A stretch of 64,000 nucleotides of DNA from Streptomyces griseorubiginosus (GTDB lineage: Bacteria > Actinomycetota > Actinomycetes > Streptomycetales > Streptomycetaceae). The stretch covers positions 248,001 through 312,000 of the forward strand of contig NZ_KQ948742.1 of assembly GCF_001514195.1 (NCBI RefSeq). Direction: 5' to 3'. Positions 1 through 7,923 of this stretch are shown piece after piece. The notes beneath the pieces are model-generated. The model made no database searches. It saw only the letters and a program-made list of their open reading frames with translations, and was not told the DNA's origin. Positions within the stretch are counted from its first letter, which is position 1. The number at the start of each line of letters is the position of its first letter. Position numbers and translations under genes: made by a program.

Positions 1-1018
1 TCGACTTCTTCTGGCGGCGCCGGTCGGGGCGGTCGTCGTAGCCGTAGCCGCCGTCGTCCGGGCTCATCGGCGGCAGCATGGTGGTGGCGCCCGCGTCGGA
101 GCGCAGGGCCGTGGTCGCCTGGTCGTCGGGGTAGCCGCCGTAGCCCACCGAGCCCATGGCGGCGGTGGCCGCGACCGGCTGGCCGTCGAGGCAGGCCTCG
201 ATGTCGAGGCGCATCTCGTCGGCGGACTGGTAGCGGTAGTTGGGGTCCTTGACCAGGGCCCGCAGCACGATCGCGTCCATCTCGGGCGTGATCTCGGGGT
301 CGAAGACCGACGGCGGCTGGGCCTCCTCGCGCACGTGCTGGTACGCGACGGCCACCGGGGAGTCCCCCACGAAGGGCGGCCGTACCGTCAGCAGTTCGTA
401 GAGGAGACAGCCGGTGGAGTAGAGGTCGGAGCGTGCGTCGACCTGTTCGCCCTTGGCCTGCTCCGGGGAGAGGTACTGGGCGGTGCCGATGACCGCGGAG
501 GTCTGGGTCATGGTCATGCCCGAGTCACCCATGGCGCGGGCGATGCCGAAGTCCATGACCTTGACCTGGCCGTTGCGCGTGAGCATGACGTTGGCCGGCT
601 TGATGTCCCGGTGCACGATGCCGCTGCGGTGGGAGTACTCCAGTGCCTGGAGGATCCCGATGGTCATCTCCAGGGAGCGCTCCGGCAGCAGCTTGCGGCC
701 GGAGTGCAGCAGCTCACGGAGCGTGGAGCCGTCGACGTACTCCATGACGATGTACGGGATCGAGACCCCGTCGATGTAGTCCTCGCCCGTGTCGTAGACC
801 GCCACGATCGCGGGATGGTTGAGCGAGGCGGCCGACTGGGCCTCCCGGCGGAACCGGGCCTGGAAGGACGGGTCACGCGCGAGGTCCGCGCGCAGCGTCT
901 TCACCGCCACCGTGCGGCCGAGGCGCGTGTCCATGGCGAGGTAGACCTCCGCCATGCCACCACGGCCGAGCACCTGGCCCAGCTCGTACCGGCCGCCGAG
1001 GCGACGCGGCTCTTCCAT
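1..1018 (-). CDS. pknB: PknB-type Ser/Thr protein kinase, C-terminus cut by window edge
   Basis: Membrane Ser/Thr kinase expected to phosphorylate cell-wall and division proteins. The visible 339 residues hold a complete kinase domain: glycine loop GRGGMAEVY, ATP lysine in VAVK, catalytic loop HRDIKPAN, DFG as DFGIAR, and activation loop running to GTAQYLSPEQ. A Gly/Tyr/Asp-rich juxtamembrane stretch follows, and the frame runs off position 1 at an Arg/Lys cluster, so the membrane segment and any PASTA repeats lie outside. The start ATG at 1018 has an AGGA ribosome site about 5 nt upstream. It is last of a minus-strand cluster ordered as in mycobacteria (fhaA, fhaB, PP2C, rodA, pbpA, pknB), 169 nt after pbpA. 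That gap could hold its own promoter, but I see no clear one. Confidence 0.96.
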   Translation of the reverse strand, partial: MEEPRRLGGRYELGQVLGRGGMAEVYLAMDTRLGRTVAVKTLRADLARDPSFQARFRREAQSAASLNHPAIVAVYDTGEDYIDGVSIPYIVMEYVDGSTLRELLHSGRKLLPERSLEMTIGILQALEYSHRSGIVHRDIKPANVMLTRNGQVKVMDFGIARAMGDSGMTMTQTSAVIGTAQYLSPEQAKGEQVDARSDLYSTGCLLYELLTVRPPFVGDSPVAVAYQHVREEAQPPSVFDPEITPEMDAIVLRALVKDPNYRYQSADEMRLDIEACLDGQPVAATAAMGSVGYGGYPDDQATTALRSDAGATTMLPPMSPDDGGYGYDDRPDRRRQKKS

Positions 1019-1187
1019 AGCTTCCTACCAGCCCTCTCCGTCGGTCCCGACCGGCACGTGTGTGCCGTCGGAGGCTGCACTCCGGGCCTACCGTACCCGG
1101 CTAGCTTTGTGTGACCTGGCCAAGTGCGTCACCCGATACAGGACCGGTATCGCAACGTGCACCGATGTGAAGGGGACGTGATGGGGG

Positions 1188-2660
1188 TCACTGCTTGGAC
1201 TTGATGACCGCCTCCATGACGCTCTTGGCGATGGGCGCCGCGAGACCGCTGCCGGAGATGTTCTCGCGGACCGCGTTGTCGTCCTGGACGACCACGGCCA
1301 CGGCGACCGGCGCGCTGTCACCGACCTTGGCGTACGAGATGAACCAGGCGTACGGGTTCTTGCTGTTGTTCTCGCCGTGCTGGGCGGTACCGGTCTTGCC
1401 GCCGACGGTGACGCCGTCGATCTGGGCGGTCTTGCCGGTGCCGTCCTTGACGACCGTCTCCATCATCGACTGGAGGATCTGCGCGTTCTGGGCGGACAGC
1501 GGCTCGCTCATCTTCTCCGGCTCCGTCTTCTCGAGGGTGTCGAGGTTCGGGGCCTGGAGGGAGTCCACCATGTACGGCTTCATCAGGGTGCCGTTGTTGG
1601 CGACGGCCGAGGCGACCATGGCCATCTGGAGCGGAGTCGCGGCGGTGTTGAACTGGCCGATCGAGGACAGCGCGGTCTCCGACGGGTTCATGTCGTCGGA
1701 GAAGACGGACGCGCTGGAGCGCACGGGGACGAACTGCTGCTCGTCGAAGCCGAACTTCTTGGCTTCCTCCAGCATCTTCTCGTTGCCGAGCTGGGAGCCG
1801 ATCTTGCCGAAGACGGTGTTGCAGGAGTACTGGAGGGCGACGCGCATGGTGGCGTTCTTGCAGGGGATGTTGCCCTCGTTCTTCAGCTGGGTCGTGGTGC
1901 CCGGCATGGTCCACGGCAGCGGGGAGTCGGTCTTCTCGTCCGCGTCGGTGTAGAGGCCGTTCTCCAGGGCGGCTGCCGCGGTGACGACCTTGAAGGTGGA
2001 GCCGGGCGGGTAGACCTCGCGCAGTGCCCGGTTGAGGGCGGGGTCGTCGGGGTTGTTCTTCTTGTCGATCTTCTTCCATGCCTCGGCGTCGGCGTTGCTG
2101 CCGCCGGCGATCGTCGAGGGGTCGTACGACGGGTAGGAGGCGAGCGCGAGGATCTTGCCGGTGGACGGCTCGATGGCGGCGACGGCACCCTTGCCGCCCT
2201 GCTTCTTCAGACCGTCGTAGGCGGCCTTCTGGGCGGCGGCGTTGAGGGTGGTGACGACGTTGCCGCCCTCCTTCGGCTTGCCGGTGAGCATGTCGAGGGT
2301 GTTGCGGAAGAAGAGCCGGTCGTCGTTGCCGGTGAGGATGCCGTCCTCGATGGCCTCCAGCTGGGTGGCGCCGTAGGACTGCGACACGAAGCCGGTGACC
2401 GGCGCCCACATGGCGCCGTCCTTGTAGGTGCGCTTGAACTTGAAGTCGCCGGAGGTGGTCTCGGCGTGCCCGGTGATCGACTTGCCGTCGACGATGATGT
2501 CGCCGCGGGGGGTCGCGTACCGGGCGATCAGCACCCGGCGGTTGTCGGGGTCCTCACGCAGGCTGTCGGCCTTGACGTACTGGAGCCAGTTGTCGCGGAT
2601 GAGCAGGGCGAGGACCAGGAGGCCACAGAAGATCGCGATCCGGCGCAGGGGCTTGTTCAT
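1188..2660 (-). CDS. pbpA: PbpA, class B penicillin-binding protein (transpeptidase)
   Basis: 490-residue peptidoglycan transpeptidase anchored by one N-terminal membrane helix (about residues 8-22) after a short basic start. The penicillin-binding motifs are all visible: SxxK as STFK in the context YPPGSTFKV, SxN as SCN, and KTG as GGKTGTAQ. The length fits the PbpA family. The ATG at 2660 overlaps the upstream RodA/FtsW stop by 4 nt (ATGA), implying translational coupling and a matched polymerase-transpeptidase pair. The frame stays open far upstream, but conservation starts at this methionine (MNKPLRRIAIF). The neighbouring kinase and phosphatase suggest control by phosphorylation. Confidence 0.96.
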   Translation of the reverse strand: MNKPLRRIAIFCGLLVLALLIRDNWLQYVKADSLREDPDNRRVLIARYATPRGDIIVDGKSITGHAETTSGDFKFKRTYKDGAMWAPVTGFVSQSYGATQLEAIEDGILTGNDDRLFFRNTLDMLTGKPKEGGNVVTTLNAAAQKAAYDGLKKQGGKGAVAAIEPSTGKILALASYPSYDPSTIAGGSNADAEAWKKIDKKNNPDDPALNRALREVYPPGSTFKVVTAAAALENGLYTDADEKTDSPLPWTMPGTTTQLKNEGNIPCKNATMRVALQYSCNTVFGKIGSQLGNEKMLEEAKKFGFDEQQFVPVRSSASVFSDDMNPSETALSSIGQFNTAATPLQMAMVASAVANNGTLMKPYMVDSLQAPNLDTLEKTEPEKMSEPLSAQNAQILQSMMETVVKDGTGKTAQIDGVTVGGKTGTAQHGENNSKNPYAWFISYAKVGDSAPVAVAVVVQDDNAVRENISGSGLAAPIAKSVMEAVIKSKQ

Positions 2661-4111
2661 GACGGGCGGACCACCTGGGTCATCTCGGCGTCGGGGCTGG
2701 GGGCGGGGGCGGGCGCCGGGCGGCGTGCGGTGTCGCTGATCCTGATGAGGATGCCGATCAGGGCCCAGTTGGCGATGACGGAGGAGCCGCCGTACGCCAG
2801 GAAGGGCATTGTCATACCGGTGAGCGGGATCAGGCCCATCACACCGCCGGCGACGACGAAGACCTGGAGCGCGAAGGCGCCGGACAGGCCGACGGCGAGA
2901 AGCTTGCCGAACGGGTCGCGGGCGGCGAGGGCGGTGCGCACGCCGCGTTCCACGACCAGGCCGTAGATCAGCAGGATCGCCATGACGCCGGCCAGGCCCA
3001 GTTCCTCGCCGAAGGTGGCGAAGATGAAGTCGGAGTTGGCGGCGAAGCGGATCAGCTCGGAGTGGCCCTGGCCCCAGCCGGTGCCGAGGGTGCCGCCGGA
3101 GCCGAAGGCCCACAGGGCCTGCATGGCCTGCTCGGAGTGGACGCCGGTGGCGCCCGGGGTGCGGCTGAGCGTGTACTCGTGCATCGGGTTGAGCCAGGCC
3201 TGGACACGCGTCTGGACGTGCGGTTCGAAGCTGGCCACGCCGACGGCGCCGGCCCCGGACATCAGCAGACCGAAGACGATCCAGCTGGTCCGCTCGGTGG
3301 CGACGTACAGCATGATGACGAACATTCCGAAGAACAGCAGCGAGGTACCGAGGTCGGTCTCGAAGACCAGGATGAGGATCGAGATCATCCAGACGACGAT
3401 GATCGGCCCGAGGTCGCGGCCGCGCGGCAGGTACAGGCCCATGAAGCGGCGGCTGGCGAGGGCGAGCGCGTCGCGCTTGACCATGAGGTAGCCGGCGAAG
3501 AAGACCGCGAGCACGATCTTGGCGAACTCACCGGGCTGGATGGTGAAGCTGCCGACCTGGATCCAGATCTTGGCGCCGTACGTGAGCTCGGCGCCGAGAC
3601 CGGGGACGAGCGGGAGGAGCAGCAGGACCAGTGCGCCGGCCATGGAGATGTAGGTGTAGCGCTGGAGCGTGCGGTGGTCCTTGAGGAAGATCAGGACGAC
3701 CGCGAAGAGGGCGATGCCCATCGCCGTGTAGATCAGCTGGTTGGTCGCCTTGCCGCCGGCCTGGCCGATGGACTGGAGCAGTTTGGACTGGTCCAGGCGC
3801 CAGATCGCGACGAGTCCGAGGCCGTTGAGCAGGGTGGCCAGGGGCAGCATCAGCGGGTCCGCGTAGGGGGCGAACTTGCGGACGACGAGGTGGGCGACGC
3901 CGGCCAGCAGGCCGAGGCCCAGGCCGTAGCTCAGCAGCCCGGCCGGGACCTGGTCGTTGATGGCCAGGCCCACGTTGGCGTACGCGAAGACCGGGATGAG
4001 CACGGCGAACACCAGCAGTGCCAGTTCGGTGTTGCGGCGGCTCGGTGCGCCGATCGCGCCGATCGTGGACGTGTGGTGCGTCGACGTGTTCGTGGCTGAA
4101 GTACCGCTCAT
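2657..4111 (-). CDS. FtsW/RodA/SpoVE-family peptidoglycan glycosyltransferase (SEDS)
   Basis: 484-residue polytopic membrane protein of the SEDS family, which polymerises lipid II and works with a class B PBP. A short Thr/Ser-rich N-terminus is followed by about 10-12 hydrophobic helices. Typical SEDS stretches are seen, including FIFATFGEELG and GLIPLTGMTMPFLAYGGSS near the C-terminus. The cytoplasmic tail is Pro/Ala-rich. It starts 27 nt after the phosphatase gene and overlaps pbpA by 4 nt. By position it matches mycobacterial RodA; from sequence alone FtsW and RodA roles cannot be separated, so no symbol is given. Confidence 0.95.
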   Translation of the reverse strand: MSGTSATNTSTHHTSTIGAIGAPSRRNTELALLVFAVLIPVFAYANVGLAINDQVPAGLLSYGLGLGLLAGVAHLVVRKFAPYADPLMLPLATLLNGLGLVAIWRLDQSKLLQSIGQAGGKATNQLIYTAMGIALFAVVLIFLKDHRTLQRYTYISMAGALVLLLLPLVPGLGAELTYGAKIWIQVGSFTIQPGEFAKIVLAVFFAGYLMVKRDALALASRRFMGLYLPRGRDLGPIIVVWMISILILVFETDLGTSLLFFGMFVIMLYVATERTSWIVFGLLMSGAGAVGVASFEPHVQTRVQAWLNPMHEYTLSRTPGATGVHSEQAMQALWAFGSGGTLGTGWGQGHSELIRFAANSDFIFATFGEELGLAGVMAILLIYGLVVERGVRTALAARDPFGKLLAVGLSGAFALQVFVVAGGVMGLIPLTGMTMPFLAYGGSSVIANWALIGILIRISDTARRPAPAPAPSPDAEMTQVVRPS

Positions 4112-4138
4112 CGTGTAACAGGGCCTCTCACGGCTTGC

Positions 4139-5677
4139 CTACTGCGTACCGCAGTTCCCGACGACCTGCTTCTCCTCGTCCGAGAGGGTGGGGCCGGGGG
4201 TGGGAGTGGGCGAGGTCGGGGATGCGGAAGCGTTCGGGGACGGGGAGGACGTGGTCGTCGGGGTCGGTGTGGCCTTTGACGTCAGGGAGGACCGAGTGGT
4301 TCCCGTGGTGCCGCCGGCCTGGCCCTGACCCGTCTTGGAGTTCTTCCCGCGCTCCGTGGCCTCGGCCGCGGCTTCCTTCTTGCACGCGGAGGCCTGGACG
4401 CTCAGTTCGTCGATCTTCTTCTGGGCGGTCTTCAGATCGCCCTCGGCGATGGTGCCCTGGACGGACTTCTGCTGGTACGGGGGCAGGTACTTGAGTTCGA
4501 TCTCGGGGTGGTCCTTGGACACCTTCGAGAGCGACACCCATGCCAGGTCCTGGCTGATGCCCCGGTACAGCGCCACGTGTTCGCCGTTGACGCCGACGTA
4601 GTACTGGGTCTGGGTCCAGCGCCAGCCGCCGTACAGGCCGCCGCCGATGACGGCGAGTGCGAGGACGGTGTAGAAGGATCTCTTCAGCCAGCGGCCGCCC
4701 TTGCGGGGCTTGACGAAGTCGTCGTCGCCGTAGTCGCCGAAGCTGCCCGCCTGGACGTAGCCGGTGGTGTCGCCGGAGTCGGGATGGCCGCCGTATCCGC
4801 CGCCGCCCTGTCCTGGCACCTGGCGGCCGAGGCCGGAGGCGCGGCCGGCGGGGGTCTGCATGATGCCGTTGTCGTGCAGGTGGTTCTGGTTCTCGGCGAC
4901 CGCGCCGACCACGACGGGCTGGTCGGAGAGCTGTCCGGCGAGGGTGTCGCCGGTGTCGAGGTCGAGGACGTCGGCGACGATGACGGTGATGTTGTCGGGG
5001 CCGCCGCCGCGCAGCGCGAGCTCGATGAGCTGCTGCACGGTCTCCTGGGGGCCCTGGTAGCTGGCGAGGGTGTCCTCGAGGGTCTGGTGGGAGACCACGC
5101 CGGACAGGCCGTCGGAGCAGATGAGGTAGCGGTCGCCGGCCCGGACCTCGCGGATGGACAGGTCGGGTTCGACGTGTTCGCCGCTGCCCAACGCCCGCAT
5201 CAGCAGGGAGCGTTGGGGATGGGTGGTGGCCTCTTCCTCGGTGATGCGGCCCTCGTCGACCAGGCGCTGCACCCAGGTGTGGTCCTGGGTGATCTGGGTG
5301 AGGACGCCGTCGCGCAGCAGGTAGGCGCGCGAGTCGCCGACGTGGACGAGTCCGAGACGCTGGCCGGTCCACAGCAGGGCGGTGAGCGTGGTGCCCATGC
5401 CTTCGAGCTGGGGGTCCTCCTCGACCATGGAGCGCAGCTGGTCGTTGGCGCGCTGGACGGCGTGGCCGAGCGAGGTGAGGACGTCGGAGCCGGGGACGTC
5501 GTCGTCGAGGGCGACGATGGTGGAGATGGCCTCGGAGGAGGCGACCTCGCCGGCGGCGGCGCCGCCCATGCCGTCGGCGATGGCGAGCAGGCGGGGCCCG
5601 GCGTATCCGGAGTCCTCGTTGCCCTCCCGGATCATGCCTTTGTGCGATCCGGCGGCGAAGCGCAGTGACAGACTCAT
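4139..5677 (-). CDS. pstP: PP2C-family Ser/Thr protein phosphatase (PstP-like), membrane anchored
   Basis: 512-residue metal-dependent phosphatase that would reverse PknB-type phosphorylation. The N-terminal about 240 residues form the PP2C domain: GNEDSGY, DGMGG with the metal-binding aspartate, SDGLSGVV and GGGPDNITVIVADV. A linker leads to one membrane helix (SFYTVLALAVIGGG) and an extracellular tail ending in Pro/Thr/Ser repeats and a short Cys-containing end. The start MSLSLRF at 5677 is preferred because GAGG lies about 6 nt upstream. An in-frame ATG ten codons upstream (5707) is the alternative. Only 27 nt separate it from the RodA-like gene. Confidence 0.94.
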   Translation of the reverse strand: MSLSLRFAAGSHKGMIREGNEDSGYAGPRLLAIADGMGGAAAGEVASSEAISTIVALDDDVPGSDVLTSLGHAVQRANDQLRSMVEEDPQLEGMGTTLTALLWTGQRLGLVHVGDSRAYLLRDGVLTQITQDHTWVQRLVDEGRITEEEATTHPQRSLLMRALGSGEHVEPDLSIREVRAGDRYLICSDGLSGVVSHQTLEDTLASYQGPQETVQQLIELALRGGGPDNITVIVADVLDLDTGDTLAGQLSDQPVVVGAVAENQNHLHDNGIMQTPAGRASGLGRQVPGQGGGGYGGHPDSGDTTGYVQAGSFGDYGDDDFVKPRKGGRWLKRSFYTVLALAVIGGGLYGGWRWTQTQYYVGVNGEHVALYRGISQDLAWVSLSKVSKDHPEIELKYLPPYQQKSVQGTIAEGDLKTAQKKIDELSVQASACKKEAAAEATERGKNSKTGQGQAGGTTGTTRSSLTSKATPTPTTTSSPSPNASASPTSPTPTPGPTLSDEEKQVVGNCGTQ

Positions 5678-5805
5678 GCGCACCTCGCCCGTCGGCTCCG
5701 GATACATCCGCACGGTGCCCACCCTCCGGTCGGGAGCGCGCCGGGGCCCGGGGTGGGGGCCCACGCCGCGTGCTCGCTCCGCTCGCGCCTATTCATGATG
5801 TAGCA

Positions 5806-6318
5806 CTACTTCCGCAGCTCGATGACGGTCTTGCCGATACGGATCGGCGCGCCCAGCGGAATCGGTGTGGGAGTCGTCAGCCGGCTCCGGTCGAGGTACG
5901 TGCCGTTGGTCGAGCCCAGGTCCTCGACGATCCAGTTGCCGTCGCGGTCCGGGTAGATCCTGGCATGCCGGCTGGAGGCGTAGTCGTCGTCCAGCACGAT
6001 GGTGCTGTCGTGCGCCCGGCCCAGAGTGATGGTCTGGCCCTGGAGCGCGACGGTGGTGCCGGTGAGGGTGCCCTCGGACACGACGAGCTTGGTGGGGGCG
6101 TTACGGCGCTGGCGGCCCCCCGAGGCCGGCTGCTGGCGCTGCTGCGGGGGCGCCTGGCGCTGGGCCTGCTGGGCCCGGCCGGCCTCCCGGCGCGAGCCGC
6201 GCTGGGTGACGCGCGTACCGAACAGGTCGCTGCGGATGACCTGCACGGCCACGATCACGAACAGCCACAGTACGGCCAGGAAACCCAGCCGCATGACCGT
6301 GAGGGTCAGCTCTGACAT
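5806..6318 (-). CDS. fhaB: FHA-domain membrane protein (FhaB/FipA-like)
   Basis: 170-residue protein with one N-terminal membrane helix (about residues 10-28, LGFLAVLWLFVIVAVQV), a Gln/Arg/Pro-rich linker and a C-terminal FHA domain that binds phosphothreonine. FHA hallmarks are present: GRAHDS, SSRHARI and DLGSTNGTYLD. It follows fhaA after 10 nt, so the two are surely co-transcribed. A 128-nt gap separates it from the phosphatase. The mycobacterial counterpart FipA is a PknA/PknB substrate acting at the divisome; a similar role is inferred from position. Confidence 0.93.
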   Translation of the reverse strand: MSELTLTVMRLGFLAVLWLFVIVAVQVIRSDLFGTRVTQRGSRREAGRAQQAQRQAPPQQRQQPASGGRQRRNAPTKLVVSEGTLTGTTVALQGQTITLGRAHDSTIVLDDDYASSRHARIYPDRDGNWIVEDLGSTNGTYLDRSRLTTPTPIPLGAPIRIGKTVIELRK

Positions 6319-6328
6319 TGCCCCCGCT

Positions 6329-7192
6329 TCACCCTTCGGCTTGCCGGTAAATGATGGTGGTGCTGCCCACGACGATCCGCGAGCCGTCGCGGAGCGTAGC
6401 GCGGGTGGTGTGCTGCCCGTCCACCACGATGCCGTTGGTGGATCCGAGATCCTGGATCGTCGAGGGCGTTCCGGTCCGGATCTCGCAGTGCCGGCGGGAG
6501 ACGCCGGGGTCGTCGATCCGCACGTCGGCTTCGGTGCTGCGGCCCAGCACCAGCGTGGCGCGGGAGATCTGGTGGCGGGTGCCGTTGATCTCGATCCAGT
6601 GGCGGGTGCGGGAGCCGGGGGCGGGTGCGCCGACCGGGCCGCCGGCGCCGGGACGCTGTGCCTGGGCGGCCGGCGGGTAGCCGTAGCCGCCGCGGCCGCC
6701 GGGCGGCGGGGCGGCGGGCATGGGCGGGGCGCCGGCCGGGGCGGGCGGCGGGTAGCCGTAGCCGCCGGCTCCGGGGCGGCCGGCCGGGGCGGCGGCGCCG
6801 GGGGCCTGCTGGTCGGTGGATCCGGCGAGCGTGCGGCTGCGCACCCGGTACAGGCCGGTGTCGAGGTCGTCCGCCTTCTCCAGGTTGACCTTGATCGGGC
6901 CCATGAAGGTGTAGCGCTGCTGCTTGGCGTAGTCGCGGACCATGCCGGCGAGCTCGTCGCCGAGCTGGCCGGAGTAGGGGCTGAGCCGCTCGAAGTCGGG
7001 CGTGCTCAGTTCCACGATGAAGTCATTGGGGACGACCGTGCGGTCGCGGTTCCAGATGGTGGCGTTGTTGTCGCACTCCCGCTGGAGTGCTCCCGCGATC
7101 TCCACGGGCTGGACCTCGGACTTGAACACCTTGGCGAAGGTGCCGTTGACCAGACCTTCGAGGCGCTGCTCGAACTTCTTCAGGACTCCCAT
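6329..7192 (-). CDS. fhaA: FhaA-like protein: DUF3662 domain plus FHA domain
   Basis: 287 residues with three visible parts: an N-terminal DUF3662 domain (about 1-120, starting MGVLKKFEQRLEGLV), a low-complexity Gly/Pro/Ala/Tyr linker (about 135-195) and a C-terminal FHA domain (GRSTEADVRI, SRRHCEI, DLGSTNGIVVDGQ). The ATG at 7192 has a strong GGAGGAGGT ribosome site, consistent with the first gene of the operon. In mycobacteria FhaA docks on the phosphorylated pseudokinase domain of MviN and on PknB substrates. The same adaptor role is inferred. Confidence 0.94.
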   Translation of the reverse strand: MGVLKKFEQRLEGLVNGTFAKVFKSEVQPVEIAGALQRECDNNATIWNRDRTVVPNDFIVELSTPDFERLSPYSGQLGDELAGMVRDYAKQQRYTFMGPIKVNLEKADDLDTGLYRVRSRTLAGSTDQQAPGAAAPAGRPGAGGYGYPPPAPAGAPPMPAAPPPGGRGGYGYPPAAQAQRPGAGGPVGAPAPGSRTRHWIEINGTRHQISRATLVLGRSTEADVRIDDPGVSRRHCEIRTGTPSTIQDLGSTNGIVVDGQHTTRATLRDGSRIVVGSTTIIYRQAEG

Positions 7193-7656
7193 GAGGCACC
7201 TCCTCCGTCCTTGCCGTCCTGGGTACTGCGCCGGCTGCTCGGCTGGTACTGCTTACTGATCGTATCCACGCGCCGGTGAATCGGCTGGTTCCCCCTGTCG
7301 GCACGGTCGACAGGTGTCGACGCCTCCGAAGTTCCCTGTGGAGCACCCCTTCGAACTCCGCTGTCGAACTCCTTCGTCAAGGATCGTAGAGGCGGCCGCA
7401 GACAAGTGTCCCGCACCTGACTGTGGACCCCGACCGGCTCCTGGGCGGACGGGGCCTCCGGTACGAGGTTGGTACGTGATCCGGCGCGGGTTGTTACGTG
7501 GCCGGCGGCACCCCGGGTCCGGCGGGTGCGTGCGTACCCGCTGGTGGGCGGCTGCCCGCCGATAAGCGATGTGAACCCACCCCCTCCAGCGTGCTAATGT
7601 TCTGCGTGTCGGAAGGCGCCGGACCGCAAGGCGAGGAGCCAGAGGACACACCCAAT
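7193..7656. other. Intergenic region between fhaA and tRNA-Leu, no convincing gene
   Basis: 464 bases between divergent transcription units. It should carry the promoter of the fhaA-pknB cluster (minus strand), but I could not pick a confident -10/-35 for it. Open frames here have no ribosome site or recognisable protein. A candidate tRNA promoter lies near its right end. Confidence 0.6.
7571..7600 (+). promoter_or_regulatory. Candidate promoter of tRNA-Leu
   Basis: GTGAAC (7571-7576) and TAATGT (7595-7600) are separated by 18 nt and end about 57 nt before the mature tRNA. This is a plausible vegetative-sigma promoter. It rests on pattern only. Confidence 0.45.
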
Positions 7657-7743
7657 GCGCGGGTGGCGGAATAGGCAGACGCGCTGGATTCAGGTTCCAG
7701 TGCCCGCAAGGGCGTGGGGGTTCAACTCCCCCCTCGCGCACCA
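7657..7743 (+). tRNA. tRNA-Leu (anticodon CAG)
   Basis: 87-nt class II tRNA with the CCA end encoded (7741-7743). The acceptor stem is GCGCGGG against CTCGCGC with one G-U pair and discriminator A. The anticodon stem CTGGA/TCCAG encloses the loop TTCAGGT, giving anticodon CAG at 7691-7693, which reads the major leucine codon CTG. The long variable arm and the GGGGG-TTCAACT-CCCCC T-arm are typical of tRNA-Leu. A terminator follows directly. Confidence 0.97.
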
Positions 7744-7749
7744 CACTGG

Positions 7750-7780
7750 AAGCCCCTCAGGTCCTGGACCTGAGGGGCTT
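7750..7780 (+). terminator. Intrinsic terminator after tRNA-Leu
   Basis: Perfect 13-bp stem AAGCCCCTCAGGT/ACCTGAGGGGCTT with a 5-nt loop, followed by CTTGTTGT. It starts 7 nt after the tRNA CCA end. Confidence 0.88.
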
Positions 7781-7843
7781 CTTGTTGTGCCTGGTCGGGG
7801 GACCGGGTGGTGGTGGGGGTCACGCTGTGAGGTCTCTCACGAA

Positions 7844-7885
7844 GGTGGACGCTTCTCGAGCGAAAGTGGACGCTTCTTGAGCGAA
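7844..7885. repeat. Two-copy 21-bp tandem repeat
   Basis: Copies at 7844-7864 and 7865-7885 share GTGGACGCTTCT and GAGCGAA and differ at two positions. The repeat lies in the gap after the ABC permease stop. No function is evident. Confidence 0.8.
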
Positions 7886-7923
7886 GGCGCACCGTTCTCA
7901 TGAGCCGGGGCCTGGTCAGCGGG

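Noticed and set aside
1377..2966. Long open frame antisense to pbpA and the RodA/FtsW gene
   Set aside because: It mirrors the third-codon-position GC of the real genes, has a Gly/Val/Leu/Asp-biased shadow composition, no ribosome site and no domain.
7657..7785. Integrated element attached at the tRNA-Leu gene
   Set aside because: The tRNA is complete and its terminator intact, but no integrase and no second copy of the tRNA 3' end were seen.
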